From: DASUPK01 sp963795665
GTDB lineage: Bacteria > Actinomycetota > Thermoleophilia > Solirubrobacterales > 70-9
Direction of reading: 5' to 3'
DNA length: 64,000 nt
NCBI GenBank assembly: GCA_963795665.1
Contig: CAWCIP010000005.1
Coordinates: 453,550 to 517,549, forward strand
In this document: one piece after another, positions 41,443-50,073 of the stretch
Layout of the letters: each line of letters begins with the position of its first letter
Position numbering within the stretch: the stretch's first letter is position 1
The notes under the pieces: generated by a model
The model's input: only the letters and a program-made list of their open reading frames with translations
The model's database searches: none
Told to the model about the DNA's origin: nothing
Translations under genes and position numbers: made by a program

Positions 41443-42963
41443 GTGAGCGACGTCAGTTCGGCCCTCGACGCTGCGCTGGAGGGCGGCCCGGAGCGGCATC
41501 GCAAGAAGGTCGCGGAGCAGCAGAAGCTGCCGGTTCGCGAGCGGGTCGCGAGGCTGCTCGATCCGGATTCGCTCGCCGAGGAGGGACTGCTCGCCAACTG
41601 GGAGCAGGAGGGGCTGGGCGCCGACGGCGTGGTCACGGGAATGGGGACCGTCGGCGGGCGGCCGATCGCGCTGATGGCCAACGATCCGGCGGTGAAGGCA
41701 GGTTCCTGGGGACCGAAGACGGTCGAGAAGATCCTTCGGATCCAGGAGCGAGCACTCGCCCACCAGGTCCCGATCGTGTACCTGGTGGATTCGGCGGGCG
41801 CGCGGATCACCGACCAGGTCCGGATGTTCCCGGGCCGCCGCGGGGCCGGCCACATCTTCCACACCCAGGTGCGGCTCTCCGGCCAGGTGCCGCAGATATG
41901 CATTCTGTTCGGCCCGAGCGCCGCCGGCGGCGCCTACATACCTGCCTTCTGCGACATCGTGATCATGCGAGACGGCAACGCCTCGATGTATCTCGGCTCG
42001 CCCCGCATGGCGGAGATGGTGATCGGCGAGAAGGTCAGCCTCGAGGAGATGGGCGGCGCTCGGATGCACACCTCCGTCTCCGGGTGCGGCCACTTCCTGG
42101 CCGCTTCAGATGAGGACGCGATCGACCTCGCCGGCCGGTACCTCTCCTACATGCCGGCGAACTGGCGCGAGGACCCGCCGGCTGCCGCGCCCGCCGACCC
42201 CGAGCGAACCCCGAGCGTCTCCGAGATCGTCCCCGCCAATGAGAAGGATCCCTTCGACGTCGAGGATCTGATCCGGGCGTTCGTCGACGCCGGCTCATTC
42301 CTCGAGGTGCACGACCGCTGGGCGAAGGAGGTCGTCGTCGGGTACGCGAGGCTCGACGGCCGTGCGATCGGGATCGTCGCGAACCAGCCGAAGGTGAAGG
42401 GGGGCGTGCTCTTCGTCGACTCCGCCGACAAGGCCGCCCGGTTCATCATGACCTGCAACGCGTTCAACGTCCCGCTCCTCTTCCTCGCCGACGTGCCCGG
42501 CTTCATGATCGGCAAGGACGTCGAGCGCCAGGGGATCATTCGCCACGGGGCAAAGATGATCAGCGCCGTCTCGGAGGCGACCGTCCCCAAGCTCTCGGTG
42601 ATCGTCCGCAAGGCCTACGGCGCCGGGCTCTATGCGATGGCCGGGCCGGCCTTCGAGCCGGACTCCTGCCTCGCCTTCCCGCAGGCACAGATCGCCGTCA
42701 TGGGCCCGGAAGCGGCGATCAATGCGGTGTTCTTCAACCAGATCCAGGAGATCGAGGATCCTGAGGAGCGGGAGCGCTTCGTCAATGAGAAGCGCCAGGA
42801 ATACGCCGAGGACATAGACATTCTTCATCTCGCCTCCGAGCTCGTGGTCGACGCTGTCATCGACCCGGACCAGCTGCGGGCCGAGCTCGTGCGCCGCTTT
42901 GCGCTCGCCGCCGGCAAGGACCGCAGCTTCGCCGCCCGGCGCAATCCAGTGACGCCGGCCTAG
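41443..42963 (+). CDS. Acyl-CoA carboxylase carboxyltransferase subunit (PccB/AccD-like)
   Basis: 506 residues from a GTG, 8 bases after the DivIVA-like gene. Carboxyltransferase halves: GADGVVTGMGTVGGRPIALM, VYLVDSAGARI, FGPSAAGGAYIPAFCDIVI and the second-half VPLLFLADVPGFMIGKDVER, KAYGAGLYAMAGPAFEPD, IAVMGPEAAINAVFFNQI. It moves CO2 from biotin carrier to an acyl-CoA. The full ORF with no zinc ribbon resembles propionyl-/methylcrotonyl-CoA carboxylase beta. No biotin carboxylase is nearby; propionyl-CoA made by the malyl-CoA lyase is a possible substrate. Confidence 0.92.
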   Translation: MSDVSSALDAALEGGPERHRKKVAEQQKLPVRERVARLLDPDSLAEEGLLANWEQEGLGADGVVTGMGTVGGRPIALMANDPAVKAGSWGPKTVEKILRIQERALAHQVPIVYLVDSAGARITDQVRMFPGRRGAGHIFHTQVRLSGQVPQICILFGPSAAGGAYIPAFCDIVIMRDGNASMYLGSPRMAEMVIGEKVSLEEMGGARMHTSVSGCGHFLAASDEDAIDLAGRYLSYMPANWREDPPAAAPADPERTPSVSEIVPANEKDPFDVEDLIRAFVDAGSFLEVHDRWAKEVVVGYARLDGRAIGIVANQPKVKGGVLFVDSADKAARFIMTCNAFNVPLLFLADVPGFMIGKDVERQGIIRHGAKMISAVSEATVPKLSVIVRKAYGAGLYAMAGPAFEPDSCLAFPQAQIAVMGPEAAINAVFFNQIQEIEDPEERERFVNEKRQEYAEDIDILHLASELVVDAVIDPDQLRAELVRRFALAAGKDRSFAARRNPVTPA

Positions 42964-43020
42964 TCCTGACTGCATAGACTTTCCGTTCCGGTAGGCCAGG
43001 CGTCAACAGGGGGTTGTTGA

Positions 43021-44742
43021 ATGGCTGCGTCGCAAACCGAGGGCCAGACCGCGGCGGAGCCTCCGCGGATGGCGGGAACGTTGAAGCGTCTCCGGATCCC
43101 GGACTTCGGGCCGCGCGTCGGGCTTCCCGCCAGTGAGGACCCGATCCTGCAGGCGCGCTCGATCGCGGCCTTCTTCATCGCCGGGGCCGTGATGGTGGCC
43201 GTGTCCCTTCTGCTGCCCGCCCCGGCCGACCGCGACGAGGCGCTGCTGGCCATCGTGGTCTTCGTGGCCGGCGTGACCGGCGGTCTCTATCTCGCTGTTC
43301 CGAACCGTCTCCCGCGGTTGGCGATCCGGGCTCAGCCATTCCTCGGATACACGCTGATCGCGGTCTGCATCTGGGCCGGCGGGTCCCAGGTGGCCCCCGC
43401 CTATGGGGTCTTCGTCTTCTGGCCGCCGGTGGTGTTCGTCTACCTGTTCGACCTTCGCCGGGCCGCCTGGCAGCTCGCCTACGGGCTCTCGCTCTGCGCC
43501 GCCGCATTTGCGTTCGGCCCAGAGCCCTACCCGGCACTGCAGATCCTGATGTTCGTCGGCGCCTCGCTGATGCTGGCCCTGCTCGTCGCGACCGTGCATC
43601 GGCGGCTGGAGGGCCTGGTCCGCGCCGAGGCCGACGCCGCCCGCACCGACCTGCTCACGGGGCTACCGAACAACCGCGGTTTCGAGGACCAGCTGGCGGA
43701 GCAGCTGCAGCAGGCGAGCGAGGCCGGCCGTGAGTTCACCCTGATCCTCGGGAAGCTCGATTGGTTCGACCTGCTCAACGATCGGCGTGGCCGCCACCGA
43801 GGCGACGAGGCACTGAAGCGGGCCGCGGCGATCATGACCGGCACCATGCCGGGGGCGAAGCTCGCCCGGCTCGGCGGCACGGAGTTCGCCGTGATCCGTT
43901 CCGGGGTCGAGTCGGACTCCGGACTGGAGGCAGCGGAGCGGCTCAGGCAGGCAATCGCCAGGGGGTTCGCGCACGATTTGGTGCCGCTCACCATGAGCTG
44001 CGGGGTCGTGTCATTCCCGCATCACGGGCGCGACCGCGCCTCCCTGATGCATCTCGCCGATGAGGCGCTGGCCGCGGCTAAGAAGCTGGGCGGCAACCGC
44101 TCGGTGCTGCACCGGGCTCACACGATCGCCACGTTGCGGTCCTCCGAACGGAGTCAGGCCGAGGTCGATCCTGAGCCTCCCACGCTCTCGACGGTCCTGG
44201 CGCTGGTCGAGGTCCTGGACATGCGGCATACGAGTACGGCGGAGCACTCGATCAGCGTGGGCCGTTACAGCTACCAGATCGCCGTCGCCCTGGGCCTGCC
44301 TGCGGACCGGGTCGATCGCCTCAGGCTGGCTGGGATCCTCCACGACATCGGCAAGATCGGGATCGCCGACGCGATCCTGCTCAAGGAGGACAAGCTGGCC
44401 CCCCACGAGTACTCGGAGATCCAGCGCCATCCGGAGCTCGGGGCGAGAGTCCTCGCGAACGCCGGGTTGCCCGACATCGCGGGATGGGTGCTGGCGCACC
44501 ACGAGCGGCCCGACGGCACGGGCTACCCGGAGGGGTTGAAGAGAGACGAGATCCCGCTCGAAGCGCGGGTCCTCGCGGTCGCGGACTCATTCGAGGCGAT
44601 GATCGGCGAGAGGGTGTACAGCCCGGCGATGCCACGCGACGAGGCCGTGGCCGAGCTGCGGAGGCACAGCGGCACCCAGTTCGATGCCGTGATCGTCGAG
44701 GCGCTCCTCTCGACGCTCTCGATGACGCCGGCTACGGCCTAG
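43021..44742 (+). CDS. Membrane protein with degenerate GGDEF and HD-GYP phosphodiesterase domains
   Basis: 573 residues. N-terminal membrane sensor (residues about 45-200), then a GGDEF domain whose signature reads RLGGTEFAVI: Asp to Thr, so cyclase activity is doubtful. The C-terminal HD-GYP domain is intact: GILHDIGKIGIADAIL, LAHHERPDGTGYPEG and VLAVADSFEAM. It should hydrolyse c-di-GMP, with the GGTEF domain as a possible GTP-sensing regulator. The 3' end overlaps the opposing desaturase gene by 156 bases if that gene runs to its first stop. Confidence 0.9.
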   Translation: MAASQTEGQTAAEPPRMAGTLKRLRIPDFGPRVGLPASEDPILQARSIAAFFIAGAVMVAVSLLLPAPADRDEALLAIVVFVAGVTGGLYLAVPNRLPRLAIRAQPFLGYTLIAVCIWAGGSQVAPAYGVFVFWPPVVFVYLFDLRRAAWQLAYGLSLCAAAFAFGPEPYPALQILMFVGASLMLALLVATVHRRLEGLVRAEADAARTDLLTGLPNNRGFEDQLAEQLQQASEAGREFTLILGKLDWFDLLNDRRGRHRGDEALKRAAAIMTGTMPGAKLARLGGTEFAVIRSGVESDSGLEAAERLRQAIARGFAHDLVPLTMSCGVVSFPHHGRDRASLMHLADEALAAAKKLGGNRSVLHRAHTIATLRSSERSQAEVDPEPPTLSTVLALVEVLDMRHTSTAEHSISVGRYSYQIAVALGLPADRVDRLRLAGILHDIGKIGIADAILLKEDKLAPHEYSEIQRHPELGARVLANAGLPDIAGWVLAHHERPDGTGYPEGLKRDEIPLEARVLAVADSFEAMIGERVYSPAMPRDEAVAELRRHSGTQFDAVIVEALLSTLSMTPATA

Positions 44743-45747
44743 CGACCACCGCTCGGGGAACGGGACAAGCGACTCCCTCTCCGTGTCCCAGAGCTTGAGC
44801 CGGAAGGTCTCGATGCTGCTGCGCAGCGTGACGACGGGGGTGCGCCGGAACATCGGGTGCGATTCGTGCGCCGCGCGCAGCCGGTAGTTCGGGATCTTCG
44901 CGCTCAGATGATGTACGTGGTGGAAGTTGGCGTTGCCGACGGCCCAGGCGAGCGGGCGCGGCAGCTGCAGGTACGAGCTCCCCTGGAGCGCGGCGAGCTC
45001 GAACCTCCAGGTTCCGGGGGCCTGGTAGTAGGTGTCCTCGTACTGGTGCTGGATGTAGAGCATCCAGGCGGCGATGGCACCGCCGGCGATGAGGGTGGTG
45101 CCCTGGATCAGCAGGAAGGTCTGCCAGCCGACGACGTCGCTCCAGCCGAGGACCCAGGCCGCGAGCGCGAGGTTCGTCGCCACGACGCTCGCCAGGGTTC
45201 GCCGGGTCATGCCCCGCTGCGGAAAACGACGCTCGAACAGGAACACGAGACTGGGCCCGACGAGCAGCATCAGGAGTGGGTTGCGGTAGAGCCGATAAGC
45301 GAGCCGCCGCGGGCGGGAGGCGCTCTCGTACTCGGCGAGGGTCATCGTGTTGATCTCGCCCACGCCGCGGTGGCTGAGGTCGCCGGTGTGGGCGTGATGC
45401 ACGCGGTGCTGCCGCTGCCACCACCGGTATGGGGTGAACAGCAGGAAGCCGAGCGCGTGCCCCCAGCGGCTGTTCGCCCGGCGGGACTCGAACATCGAGT
45501 TGTGCGTGAGGTCGTGGAAGAGCGAGTACATGCGGGTGAGGAGGACGGTGGCGACCAGTCCGAGGGCGATGGCGACCAGGGCGCTCGGCCCGATCAGTGC
45601 GGCGAGGACCCAGACGCCCAGATACGGCAGGACGACGCTTGCGATCTGCTCGAGGCTGCGCCGCCGGTCGACCTCCAGATAGGGGGCGAGATCCTGCCTC
45701 CAGCTCTCGCGGGATGGGAGGTCGGCGGCAATCACGTCGCAACTCAC
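44587..45747 (-). CDS. Fatty acid desaturase-like membrane protein
   Basis: 386 residues if it starts at GTG 45747 (GTG 45735 is equally possible). Three histidine boxes of a di-iron desaturase: HDLTHNS, HRVHHAHTG and HHVHHLSAK, with membrane segments between. Double bonds would be introduced into acyl chains at the membrane. The C-terminal 50-60 residues (LGRSRRHRERREERLDDHGI onward) run antisense through the end of the HD-GYP gene and have an unusual composition. The functional protein may end sooner. Next to acetoacetyl-CoA synthetase. Confidence 0.82.
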   Translation of the reverse strand: MSCDVIAADLPSRESWRQDLAPYLEVDRRRSLEQIASVVLPYLGVWVLAALIGPSALVAIALGLVATVLLTRMYSLFHDLTHNSMFESRRANSRWGHALGFLLFTPYRWWQRQHRVHHAHTGDLSHRGVGEINTMTLAEYESASRPRRLAYRLYRNPLLMLLVGPSLVFLFERRFPQRGMTRRTLASVVATNLALAAWVLGWSDVVGWQTFLLIQGTTLIAGGAIAAWMLYIQHQYEDTYYQAPGTWRFELAALQGSSYLQLPRPLAWAVGNANFHHVHHLSAKIPNYRLRAAHESHPMFRRTPVVTLRSSIETFRLKLWDTERESLVPFPERWSLGRSRRHRERREERLDDHGIELGAAVPPQLGHGLVAWHRRAVHPLADHRLE

Positions 45748-45779
45748 TACGGCCGCGCACCGAGACCGGATCAGCGGAG

Positions 45780-47771
45780 CTAGAGGGTGGCGGCCAGCTC
45801 GGTGAAGTAGTCGAGCGAGGACGGGTTGGCGAGAGAGTCGCGGCTTGCGGCACGCTCGGGCGGCTCGCCCATCAGGATCCTCTTGACCGGGACCTCCAGC
45901 ACCTTGCCGCTCAGCGTGCGCGGCACCTCGGAGATCTGGAAGACCTCGTTCGGAATATGACGGGGCGAGCACTGCTCCCGGATTCGCCTCTTGATCTCAG
46001 CCTTCAGCTCGTCCGTCAGCTCCGCTCCGTCGCGGAGCACCACGAAGAGCGGCATCCATCCCTCGGAGCCCGGCTTCGCGACGTCGACCACGAGCGAGTC
46101 CACCACGTCGGGCAGGTCCGCCACGGCTCGATAGATCTCGCTGGTCCCCATCCGGATGCCGCCCCGGTTGATGGTCGAGTCCGAGCGTCCGTAGATGATG
46201 GCCGTGCCACGCGAGGTGATCTCGATCCAGTCGCCGTGGCGCCAGATCCCCGGGTACATCTCGAAGTAGCTGGCGCGGTAGCGGGAGCCGTCCTCGTCAT
46301 CCCAGAGGAAGACCGGCATCGAAGGCATCGGCTCGGTGATGACCAGCTCGCCGACCTGATCCACGACCGAGTTGCCCTGCTCATCGAAGGCCTCGACCTT
46401 GGCGCCCAGCGCGCGCCCCTGGAGCTCTCCCTTGTAGACGGGCAGGATGGGAACGCCGCAGACGAAGGCGGTGCAGAGGTCGGTGCCGCCGCTCGTCGAG
46501 AACAGCCAGGTGTCCTGCCCGACGTGCTCGTAGACCCAGTCGAAGCCCTCGGGGGAGAGGGGAGAGCCGGTGGAGCCGACCGAGCGCAGCCTGGAGAGGT
46601 CGCGGTTTTGGTCCGGCTCGACGCCGTCCTTCATGCAGGCCGCGATGTACGCGGCGCTGGTCCCGAAGCAGGTCATGCCGGTGCGCTCGGCCAGATCCCA
46701 CAGGACCCCCATGTCGGGATGGCCGGGGTTGCCGTCGTAGAGGACGATCGAGGCGTCGGTGAGCAGCACGCCGATCAGGAAGTTCCACATCATCCAGCCG
46801 GTGGTGGTGAACCAGAAGAAGCGATCGCCCGTCTGGGCGTCGAGGTGGAGATAGCCCTTCTTGAGCTGCTCGAGCAGGATGCCGCCATGCCCCTGGACGA
46901 TCGCCTTGGGCAGGCCCGTGGTGCCCGAGGAGTAGAGGACCCAGAGAGGGTGATCGAAGGGGACGCGCTCGAAGGCCAGCTCGGCGCCGGAGCCGAGCTC
47001 GAGCAGCTGTCCCCAGGTCATCGGCGCCGCAACCTTCGGGCGCTCCTCCAGCCGGGAGAGCTCGGGAGAGGCGCTCAGGTAGGGGACGACCACCACCCGC
47101 TGCAGGCTGGGAATCTGCGCGGCGACCTCCGCGACGACGTCGAGCCGGTCGAAGTCCTTGCCGCCGTAGCGGTATCCGTCGACGGTGAACATCACCTTCG
47201 GCTCGATCTGCGCGAAGCGATCGACGATGCTGCCGGGCCCGAAGTCGGGTGAGCAGCTCGACCAGACCGCTCCCAGGCTGGCGGCGGCGAGGAAGGCGAT
47301 CAGCGCCTCGGGGCCGTTCGGGAGGTAGGCGACGACCCGGTCTCCCTGGGACACGCCGAGGGCGCGCAGGCCCTCCCGCACGGCGCCGACCTGTTCTGAG
47401 AGCTCCCCCCAGCGCAGCTCGCTCAGCTCGCGCAGCTCGGACGCGTAGACCACGGCGACCTCGTGCTCGTCCTTGCCGCGGAAGATGTGCTCGGCATAGT
47501 TGAGGCGGGCGCCCTCGAACCAGCGGGCCCCCGGCATGACGCGCTCGGTGAGGACCTGCTCGTATGGCGGGTCCGAGATGACCTCGAAGTACTCCCAGAG
47601 GGTGCCCCAGAACTCCTCGATCTCGGTCACCGACCATCTCCAGAGCGCGTGGTAGTCCTCGAAGTGGAGGTCGCGGTTCTCCGCGAGCCAGCGCAGGTAG
47701 CGGGTCAGCTGGGATCGCTCGACCATCTCGGGCGTGGGTGCCCAGAGGATCTCCGTCGTGCTCTCCTCCAC
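45780..47771 (-). CDS. aacS: Acetoacetyl-CoA synthetase
   Basis: 663 residues, the exact class size. Activates acetoacetate to acetoacetyl-CoA with ATP. ANL-family motifs: LWVLYSSGTTGLPKAIVQGH (A3), FWFTTTGWMMW, SGGTDLCTAFVCG, DEDGSRYRASYFEMYPGIWR, and the C-terminal adenylating Lys in RTLSGKVLEVPVKRILMG. The N-terminal PGARWFEGARLNYAEHI is AacS-specific. GTG start. It would feed the hbd/HMG-CoA lyase step and, through crotonyl-CoA, the Ccr route. Confidence 0.95.
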   Translation of the reverse strand: MEESTTEILWAPTPEMVERSQLTRYLRWLAENRDLHFEDYHALWRWSVTEIEEFWGTLWEYFEVISDPPYEQVLTERVMPGARWFEGARLNYAEHIFRGKDEHEVAVVYASELRELSELRWGELSEQVGAVREGLRALGVSQGDRVVAYLPNGPEALIAFLAAASLGAVWSSCSPDFGPGSIVDRFAQIEPKVMFTVDGYRYGGKDFDRLDVVAEVAAQIPSLQRVVVVPYLSASPELSRLEERPKVAAPMTWGQLLELGSGAELAFERVPFDHPLWVLYSSGTTGLPKAIVQGHGGILLEQLKKGYLHLDAQTGDRFFWFTTTGWMMWNFLIGVLLTDASIVLYDGNPGHPDMGVLWDLAERTGMTCFGTSAAYIAACMKDGVEPDQNRDLSRLRSVGSTGSPLSPEGFDWVYEHVGQDTWLFSTSGGTDLCTAFVCGVPILPVYKGELQGRALGAKVEAFDEQGNSVVDQVGELVITEPMPSMPVFLWDDEDGSRYRASYFEMYPGIWRHGDWIEITSRGTAIIYGRSDSTINRGGIRMGTSEIYRAVADLPDVVDSLVVDVAKPGSEGWMPLFVVLRDGAELTDELKAEIKRRIREQCSPRHIPNEVFQISEVPRTLSGKVLEVPVKRILMGEPPERAASRDSLANPSSLDYFTELAATL

Positions 47772-47782
47772 GGCCCGAACTC

Positions 47783-49033
47783 TTACACGCGCCCGGCGGT
47801 GGCGGCCGGCGGCTCGGTGGCGCGACCGGCTGAGGCGCGGCGGCCGGCGTCCCGGTCGATCAGGCGAGCGAGGGCGACGACGAAGTCGGTCGCCTCGGTC
47901 AGGGCATCCGAGTCCACGCGCTCCGGCGTGTCCTCGTGCGTGTGGTACCAGGGCGCCAGGTTGCCGTTCGGATCGGTGGTGCGGAGGGTGATCGCGCGCA
48001 GGCGCCGGACGCGCGCCGGCAGGGCGTCGTCGAGGAGGGGGTGGCGGATCGGCCGAGCGCCCCCTTCGACGGCGCCCGAGGCGGCGAGGGCCTCGCAGAG
48101 CTCGATCAGCTGGGCGTCGTGGGGAAGGCTGATCACGGGGCCCTGGCTGATCTCGTAGGCGACCTGGCCCGACGAGACCGAATCGACGTTGACGAAGGCC
48201 GTTGCGGCGCGGTCGAACTCCTTGCGGCGGGCGCGCACGAAGGCCCTGCTGCCCTCGCAGAAGGACTCCTCGGAGCCGGCCAGCACCACCCAGACGTCGA
48301 GGTTGTCGGGCGGGTTGGCGGCCAGCTCGTCCGCCGCCGAGACGACCGCGGCCACGCCCGAGGCGTTGTCGTAGGCGCCCGGCACGATGTCGGAGAGGGC
48401 GATGTCAACCAGCAGGAAGCCGGCGACGATCAGGACGATCGTGGGGATCGCCTGCAGTGCGTTGAGCCAGGTTGCGTCGAGACCGGCCATGCGCGCGCCG
48501 AGGATCGGCAGCAGGGGAGCCAGGCCCAGCCAGAAGAAGAGGCGGAACGGGCCGAGGCCGAGTCGGATCCGCTGGGGCAGCTTCCGGATTCGATTCGAGG
48601 CCCTGGAGAAGATGTAGCCGGTTCGCGCGGCGTCGTAGTGGGCCATCAGGACGAGGCGGGCGGGGGCCTCGGGGCGGTCGCCGGGGGAGACGACGTTCTG
48701 GGAGACGCGGCGGAAGAGCAGCGAGCGCACCAGGTAGAGGCGCGTGTTGAGGTCGAGGTAGGTCGAGACGGCCGCGAGCAGGACGAGGGAGAAGCCGACG
48801 GCCGGCTGCACGGTCGCGATGACGCTGCCGGCGACGCCCATCGCGGCGTGGATCAGGTGGACGATCGCGTACTGGGGATGGGCGAAGAAGGGCTCGATCT
48901 GAGCGCGGCGGCCGATGGCGCGGAGGCGGCCGGCGAGCATGTTGGCCGCGCGCCGCTCGGAGTCGGTCCCGGGGCCCCGCCCCTGGAAGGAGCAGAGCTC
49001 GCGAATCAGCTCGGTTCGGCCCGCGGAGTCCAC
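47783..49033 (-). CDS. M28-family zinc aminopeptidase with membrane segments
   Basis: 416 residues from GTG 49033; a longer reading frame upstream only runs antisense through the tRNA-Leu gene and is not credible. Zinc-peptidase motifs: LMAHYDAARTG (His-x-Asp), PGAYDNASGVAAVV, VLAGSEESFCEGS (Glu pair), VNVDSVSSG and YHTHEDTPERVD. Hydrophobic stretches at about 75-115 and 180-230 make it a membrane-anchored peptidase. A GATAAT -10-like box ends 9 bases before the GTG, suggesting a leaderless or nearly leaderless message. Confidence 0.88.
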   Translation of the reverse strand: MDSAGRTELIRELCSFQGRGPGTDSERRAANMLAGRLRAIGRRAQIEPFFAHPQYAIVHLIHAAMGVAGSVIATVQPAVGFSLVLLAAVSTYLDLNTRLYLVRSLLFRRVSQNVVSPGDRPEAPARLVLMAHYDAARTGYIFSRASNRIRKLPQRIRLGLGPFRLFFWLGLAPLLPILGARMAGLDATWLNALQAIPTIVLIVAGFLLVDIALSDIVPGAYDNASGVAAVVSAADELAANPPDNLDVWVVLAGSEESFCEGSRAFVRARRKEFDRAATAFVNVDSVSSGQVAYEISQGPVISLPHDAQLIELCEALAASGAVEGGARPIRHPLLDDALPARVRRLRAITLRTTDPNGNLAPWYHTHEDTPERVDSDALTEATDFVVALARLIDRDAGRRASAGRATEPPAATAGRV

Positions 49034-49079
49034 CGGCGGCGGATTATCGCGTTCGGCCCGGGCTATTGGTTCCGGAGGC

Positions 49080-49161
49080 GCCGGAGTGCGGAATGGTAGA
49101 CAGCAGCGGCTCAAAACCGATGGTCCTTCGGGGCGTGTGGGTTCGAGTCCCACCTCCGGCA
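49080..49161 (+). tRNA. tRNA-Leu (CAA)
   Basis: 82 nt with acceptor stem GCCGGAG/CTCCGGC, D-arm GCGGAATGGTAGAC, anticodon stem-loop with CTCAAAA (anticodon CAA), a long type II variable arm GGTCCTTCGGGGC, and T-arm GTGGGTTCGAGTCCCAC. CCA is not encoded. The anticodon stem has one weak pair (G with A). A LAGLIDADG gene ends 4 bases downstream on the other strand. Confidence 0.93.
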
Positions 49162-49164
49162 CCT

Positions 49165-49968
49165 TCACCGCTTAGGACCGATGAATTCGTCGAGGGCCGC
49201 GACCGACTCCCGTCGCGCGATCGAGATCGTCTTACGGTTCATGACCCGCCACTCGATGTCGAGCAAGTCACAGGCGTCGCAGAAGATGCGTTTGATGTCC
49301 TCGGACAAATTCGTGAACTCGTAGCGCGGATATCGGTAGGTCCGCTTTGGGTGCCGAATCGTGTTGAGATGACGGCTGCCATCGGAATGGATCAAGCCGC
49401 GGAGCAGGGGGCGAGGGTCGGCTTCGATCAGCCGTTGTTGCCACTCCAGTAGGTCGATGTGCCTCAGGTGCTTCTTGCCCGGGCCATGCTGCGGCATGAG
49501 GCAGGGCCAGGCTTTTGAGTAAGCGAGGACGTCGTCCGTCTGTTCGTCAGGCCGCTGAATCACATTCACCTTGCTGGTCGGCATCACGGTCGTCATCGCC
49601 GCCGCGCACTCTCCGACGATTCCGGGATACGCCCGATCCAAGCTGATCCCAAGTCGGTACACACGACGCGCGTGTGTTGTGATGCAGCCGTCCCCGAGGT
49701 ACAGGCCGAGGAGATAGCTGTACTCGGGTAATGGAAGCTGGCCGAAGTCGTGCTGCGGATGGCCGCAGGCGCGGCACATGTCGGCTGCGGCGGTTCTGGC
49801 ATATCTCGGCAGCTTGCCTAGTCGCCACCATCGCACTGTGCATCGAGGTATGCCTGTTAGCCGAGAAATCTCGCAGTCGTTCATGCCGGTCTCTGCTAGC
49901 CGTAAGACGTCACGAACCTCCTCGACGGATCGCATGCGGTCGAGGGTGGCTTGAAGAGCGGTCGGCAC
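49165..49968 (-). CDS. HTH-LAGLIDADG homing-endonuclease-like protein
   Basis: 267 residues from a GTG (ATG 33 bases later is possible). The N-terminal part is a helix-turn-helix (MNDCEISRLTGIPRCTVRWW) followed by a Cys/His-rich linker (MCRACGHPQHDFG). The catalytic part has two LAGLIDADG-type helices, YLLGLYLGDGCI near residue 84 and LLRGLIHSDGSRH near residue 200, each with the acidic residue. It is free-standing, with no intron or intein visible, and ends 4 bases from tRNA-Leu. Base composition is lower in GC than flanking genes, suggesting transfer. Confidence 0.8.
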   Translation of the reverse strand: MPTALQATLDRMRSVEEVRDVLRLAETGMNDCEISRLTGIPRCTVRWWRLGKLPRYARTAAADMCRACGHPQHDFGQLPLPEYSYLLGLYLGDGCITTHARRVYRLGISLDRAYPGIVGECAAAMTTVMPTSKVNVIQRPDEQTDDVLAYSKAWPCLMPQHGPGKKHLRHIDLLEWQQRLIEADPRPLLRGLIHSDGSRHLNTIRHPKRTYRYPRYEFTNLSEDIKRIFCDACDLLDIEWRVMNRKTISIARRESVAALDEFIGPKR

Positions 49969-50073
49969 GGAGGACTCTCACCCACGGTGACGGGTCGCCG
50001 ATCCAACTTGTCACACATTCGGCACAACTTCGGCGAGGTTTGGTCGGTCCCCCGCTCGTGCGAGGCTTCAGGG

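Noticed and set aside
49034..49168. Extending the M28 peptidase or the 50738 membrane protein upstream through the tRNA-Leu genes
   Set aside because: The extra N-terminal residues are simply the antisense of the tRNA sequence; internal GTG/ATG starts give normal proteins.
49160..50073. Attachment-site duplication of the tRNA-Leu 3' end beyond the LAGLIDADG gene
   Set aside because: I found no second copy of the tRNA 3' end near 49970-50073, so site-specific integration is not supported by sequence.
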